Part shown: one piece after another, positions 21,664-22,130 of the stretch
Numbering within the stretch: position 1 is the stretch's first letter
Layout: each line of letters starts with the position of its first letter
Source: Thermohalobaculum sp964467005
GTDB taxonomy: Bacteria; Pseudomonadota; Alphaproteobacteria; Rhodobacterales; Rhodobacteraceae
NCBI GenBank assembly: GCA_964467005.1
Contig: CAYXPI010000049.1
Location: 1 to 22,130 of the forward strand
Direction: 5' to 3'
Length of the DNA: 22,130 bases
Notes under the pieces: model-generated
What the model was told of the DNA's origin: nothing
Database searches by the model: none
What the model saw: the letters and a program-made list of their open reading frames with translations, nothing else
Program-made: the position numbers and the translations under genes

Positions 21664-22130
21664 CACTTGGCCTCCGAATAGGGGTCGGCCGCGTCGCGGA
21701 GCCCGTCGCCGATCACGGTGAAGGCCAGCACCGCCACCACGACGAAGATGGCGGGGATGAAGAGCCAGGGGGTCTGCTCGATCGCGCGGATCGACTGCGC
21801 CTGCTGGAGGAGGACGCCCCAGGAGACGGTGGGCGGGCGCAGCCCGAGGCCGACGAAGGAGAGCGCCGTCTCCGAGAGGATCATGTAGGGGAACGAGATC
21901 ACGAGATCGACGATGATGAACGAGGTGAAGGAGGGCAGCATGTGCTGCCCGATGATCCGCCCGGGGCGGGCGCCGGCGAGCCGGGCGGCGACCACATAGT
22001 CCTCGTTCCGGATCGAGAGGAGCTGCGAGCGGATGCGCCGCGCGAGCGTCGGCCAGCCGAAAAGCCCAAGGATGAGCGTCATCGCGAAATAGACCTGTGT
22101 GGTCGACCACTCTTTCGGCATCGCCGCGGC
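21663..22130 (-). CDS. ABC transporter permease, DppC/OppC-like (partial, C-terminal part)
   Basis: The last 155 residues of a gene that begins beyond the right edge. The frame is open to the window end with no stop. The EAA loop EDYVVAARLAGARPGRIIGQHMLPS contacts the ATPases. It is followed by membrane spans, the FVGLGLRPPTVSWG loop and a terminal LAFTVIGDGLRDAADP segment, all diagnostic for the DppC branch of binding-protein-dependent permeases. The partner DppB and a solute-binding protein are expected further right. Confidence 0.93.
   Translation of the reverse strand, partial: AAAMPKEWSTTQVYFAMTLILGLFGWPTLARRIRSQLLSIRNEDYVVAARLAGARPGRIIGQHMLPSFTSFIIVDLVISFPYMILSETALSFVGLGLRPPTVSWGVLLQQAQSIRAIEQTPWLFIPAIFVVVAVLAFTVIGDGLRDAADPYSEAK

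Overview
The window is a very GC-rich, tightly packed stretch of bacterial chromosome. It looks like an alphaproteobacterium of the Rhodobacterales/Paracoccaceae type. I judge this from the base composition, the TTT (tripartite tricarboxylate) transporter, the DUF1127 mini-protein and the many ATGA/TGATG gene junctions; no marker gene is present to prove the taxon. I saw no rRNA, tRNA, CRISPR array or insertion sequence.

Layout. (1) 1-987: the last 37 codons of an acetyl-CoA synthetase, meeting tail-to-tail a PAPS-dependent sulfotransferase. (2) 1042-13759: a catabolic locus for a small tricarboxylate-like acid. tcuB and tcuA (tricarballylate dehydrogenase and its Fe-S/membrane electron-transfer partner) read leftward. 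A divergent rightward operon of five overlapping genes encodes an AbrB-type membrane protein, a GntR/FCD regulator, a D-2-hydroxyacid dehydrogenase, a 65-aa mini-protein and an SDR. Converging on it is a leftward operon: DUF1127 mini-protein, TctC, MmcQ/YjbR protein, a fused TctA-TctB permease and a PrpF-family isomerase. Upstream of that, on the same strand, lie a DapA-family lyase and an atypical SDR. The same 18-bp inverted repeat, TGTAT-N8-ATACA, sits in the divergent tcuA/abrB promoter region and just upstream of the DUF1127-tctC operon. It is the best candidate operator of the local GntR regulator and ties the two halves into one regulon.

(3) 13839-14795: two small secreted proteins, one with two Cys-rich repeats and one Gly/Ser/Thr/Cys-rich. 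The second is interrupted by a 100-N assembly gap flanked by two identical 34-bp copies. Merging the copies restores one open frame with a normal signal peptide. Divergent from them is an OmpR-type response regulator and histidine kinase pair (14956-17117). (4) 17114-22130: leftward genes for the end of a DppC-type permease, DppD and DppF ATPases, phosphonoacetaldehyde hydrolase (PhnX) and glucose-6-phosphate isomerase.

Working model for region 2: the TTT system imports a tricarboxylate, TcuA oxidises it to an aconitate-type product with electrons leaving through TcuB, and the PrpF homologue moves the double bond or changes cis/trans geometry. The dehydrogenases and the DapA-like lyase process further products. 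This is inference from family membership and gene order. A second theme is a set of three inverted repeats in which the Shine-Dalgarno of a leftward gene (sulfotransferase, DUF1127, dapA-like) forms the 3' arm of a perfect hairpin.
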